A DNA stretch of 14,929 nt from JBMZCV01 sp049613665 (GTDB lineage: Bacteria > Bacteroidota > Bacteroidia > Chitinophagales > UBA2359): NCBI GenBank assembly GCA_049613665.1, contig JBMZCV010000135.1, forward strand, positions 1-14,929. The letters run 5' to 3'. Positions within the stretch are counted from its first letter, which is position 1. The number at the start of each line of letters is the position of its first letter. Of the stretch, positions 13,864-14,929 are shown piece by piece. The notes below the pieces were generated by a model. It saw only the letters and a list, made by a program, of their open reading frames with translations, was not told where the DNA came from and did no database searches. The position numbers and the translations under genes are program-made.

Positions 13864-13891
13864 AACAGATTGCGTCTATGACAACTTCTTG
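13864..13891 (+). repeat. Direct repeat, copy 2, overlapping coaE stop
   Basis: This is the second copy of the 28-base repeat at 13703-13730. The complement of the coaE stop codon (13876-13878) lies inside it, so the last few coaE codons and the 3' flank belong to the repeat. Confidence 0.7.
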
Positions 13892-14484
13892 AGTTTTGAC
13901 TTCTCTAGTAATATTTTGTGTATTTCTATAATTTGCGGAATGAGCATTTTTTCCTCATTATTTTCAATAACAGCATCTGACAATTTCACTTTTTCGCTTT
14001 CAGGCATTTGCTTGTCTATTCTCGCTTTGATATCTGCTACTGTCGCTCCATCACGTTTTTGTACTCTCGCAATTCTAACTTTTTCAGGAGCTGTTATCGT
14101 TATCACATAATCGAGTTGTCGATATGAGCCACTTTCAAATAATAATGCTGCTTCTTTGATAATGTAGGGTTTCGTTTTGTGTTGTTTGAGCCACTTTTCG
14201 CCGTACCGAAAAACAGCAGGGTGTACGAGTTCTTCCAATTTTTTTAAAGCTTTTTTATCATAAAAAACAATGGCTGCCAGCTTTTTTCTATCCAATTTAT
14301 TTTCTAGCGTATAAATATCATCGCCAAATATTTCTTTAATAGTTTTTATTAAATTTTCATCGTTTTGCATGAGCCATTTTGCTGCTTTATCTGAGTCGTA
14401 AATAGGTATGCCAAATGTTTCAAAAATTTTGCATACCGTCGTTTTTCCGCTTCCTATTCCTCCTGTAATGCCTACTTTCAACAT
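13876..14484 (-). CDS. coaE: Dephospho-CoA kinase
   Basis: This 202-residue cytoplasmic enzyme phosphorylates the 3'-hydroxyl of the ribose of dephospho-CoA with ATP, the last step of coenzyme A synthesis. P-loop GGIGSGKTT is at 8-16. DSD (30-32) is the conserved CoA-binding region acid. The HPAV motif starts at His88-Pro89, the lid-side EAALLFESG is at 111-119, and the family's VQKRDG (141-146), RIDKQM (155-160) and DAVIEN (170-175) follow in order. Length is normal (about 195-210). The C-terminal residues KLKKLS lie in a repeated sequence (see 13864-13891) and may have been altered by it. The ATG at 14484 places the P-loop as usual. It appears monocistronic here: the next gene upstream is beyond the window and phoH converges from the other side. 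Long element copy D lies about 70 bases upstream of the start. Confidence 0.97.
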   Translation of the reverse strand: MLKVGITGGIGSGKTTVCKIFETFGIPIYDSDKAAKWLMQNDENLIKTIKEIFGDDIYTLENKLDRKKLAAIVFYDKKALKKLEELVHPAVFRYGEKWLKQHKTKPYIIKEAALLFESGSYRQLDYVITITAPEKVRIARVQKRDGATVADIKARIDKQMPESEKVKLSDAVIENNEEKMLIPQIIEIHKILLEKSKLKKLS

Positions 14485-14552
14485 ATTTTTTGTTTTAATT
14501 CTATATATTTTCCAGCTATTCTCGTTTGAAATAAAATAAACATTACAAAAAC

Positions 14553-14632
14553 TTAAACATATTATTTTTTTTAGGCTAATACACTGTAATATAAGTAATT
14601 TGCATTTTAGCCTTTTTATTGCATGTTATTTT
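14553..14632 (-). repeat. Long inverted-repeat intergenic element, diverged copy D
   Basis: The left part, starting TTAAACATATTATTTTTTTT and followed by AGGCTAA, closely matches copies A and B. The right arm is diverged (TATTGCATGTTA), but an inner AGGCTAA/TTAGCCT pair is kept. As in A-C, the AGGCTAA-side end faces the start of the adjacent gene, here coaE. Confidence 0.6.
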
Positions 14633-14642
14633 ATTCCAAAAA

Positions 14643-14764
14643 AACGACAACTCTTGCCGTTGCTGTGTGTTATCACCAGCAACTAAAAGGATAAATAGCG
14701 TATTTTAAAGCTTATTTTTTTCGTAACAACTTGTTGGTGATAACACCAACAAAGGCATGTCGTT
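14643..14764. repeat. Double-hairpin inverted-repeat element
   Basis: Outer arms AACGACA (14643-14649) and TGTCGTT (14758-14764) pair perfectly, with TGCC/GGCA just inside. Within are two hairpins of related sequence in opposite orientation. One is GTTGCTG-t-GTG/CAC-CAGCAAC around loop TTAT (14659-14683). The other is TTGTTGGTG/CACCAACAA around loop ATAA (14731-14752). This layout resembles a BIME, i.e. paired REP sequences. Confidence 0.7.
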
Positions 14765-14779
14765 CTTTTTTTAGTATTT

Positions 14780-14812
14780 AGGTGGAAGGCACTTTTAAAG
14801 TGCCTTCCACCT
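14780..14812. repeat. AGGTGG-family palindrome, copy 2
   Basis: Arms AGGTGGAAGGCACTTT (14780-14795) and AAAGTGCCTTCCACCT (14797-14812) pair perfectly. The copy at 6505-6537 has T instead of A at arm position 7, with G opposite instead of T. The stem is therefore preserved despite sequence change. It may be a terminator for a gene beyond the window or a REP-like repeat. Confidence 0.75.
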
Positions 14813-14929
14813 CGATTACCATAACATTTCTATGAAACAAACCTTAAAAACTTACTTTACATTTTTAGAGTATTAGAAATGACATCGTATGTTTGCCTTG
14901 TCTTTACTTTTGAGTATAAAATACTATAT

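Larger units (their letters stand above)
13408..13875. other. Repeat-rich non-coding interval between phoH and coaE
   Basis: This region of about 470 bases between two converging genes contains a multi-hairpin element (13460-13642), one copy of a direct repeat shared with the coaE end (13703-13730) and a small palindrome (13809-13828). The short open frames here (for example 13629-13865) run through these repeats and show no protein features. No second terminator for coaE was identified with confidence. Confidence 0.6.
14485..14929. other. Repeat-dense non-coding end of the window
   Basis: These 445 bases upstream of coaE have no supportable reading frame. They hold element copy D (14553-14632), a double-hairpin element (14643-14764) and the second AGGTGG palindrome (14780-14812) almost back to back. 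The last ~115 bases contain only AT-rich sequence and a half-copy of the AGACAAGG-type palindrome. Confidence 0.6.

Noticed and set aside
13629..13865. 78-codon frame downstream of phoH
   Set aside because: It begins inside the multi-hairpin element and runs through a direct repeat and a palindrome; the peptide has no protein-like features.

Overview
The window is 14.9 kb of AT-rich chromosomal DNA. It most likely comes from a member of the Bacteroidota, probably the Cytophagales. The evidence is the family content (a LytTR-type two-component pair, a DUF2804 protein, a Roc-COR protein with SDS22-like leucine-rich repeats) and promoter-like motifs of the Bacteroidota form TAnnTTTG with an upstream TTTG about 19-20 nt away. 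Shine-Dalgarno sequences are not evident. No tRNA, rRNA, CRISPR array, transposase or phage gene was seen.

Layout: (1) 1-1461 holds a small VOC-family protein (+) converging with a secreted YiiX/YebB-like cysteine hydrolase (-), with a 23-bp perfect palindrome between them. (2) 1462-3276 is mostly non-coding, with repeats, around one small outer-membrane beta-barrel-like protein (-). (3) 3277-5209 is a two-gene operon: a four-helix membrane histidine kinase of the LytS/YpdA class and a REC-LytTR response regulator. It is followed by a heptanucleotide tandem repeat and a DUF2804 protein (5386-6456). (4) 6570-9788 (-) encodes a 1072-residue LRR-Roc-COR-TIR protein, the most notable gene here. 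It diverges from a stand-alone LON substrate-binding-domain protein (9981-10607, +). (5) 10705-14484 holds housekeeping genes: ychF (-), phoH (+) and coaE (-). (6) The rest, to 14929, is repeat-rich non-coding DNA.

The genes do not form one pathway. The kinase and regulator are a functional pair. The Roco-TIR protein looks like a self-contained sensor-switch-effector, analogous in plan to NLR immune receptors, although the usual TIR catalytic glutamate position is occupied by valine. ychF, phoH, coaE and the LON-domain gene are core functions.

The other remarkable property is the intergenic DNA, which carries several families of palindromic or REP/MITE-like elements. Four copies of an ~85-bp inverted-repeat element (around 1697, 2656, 12137 and 14590) all lie in the same orientation relative to the gene that starts downstream. 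Two short perfect palindromes with the same core sit between convergent gene ends. A separate ~180-bp element near 13550 is built almost entirely of consecutive hairpins, and a ~120-bp element near 14700 has two related hairpins in opposite orientation. These are the strongest candidates for undescribed structure in the window.
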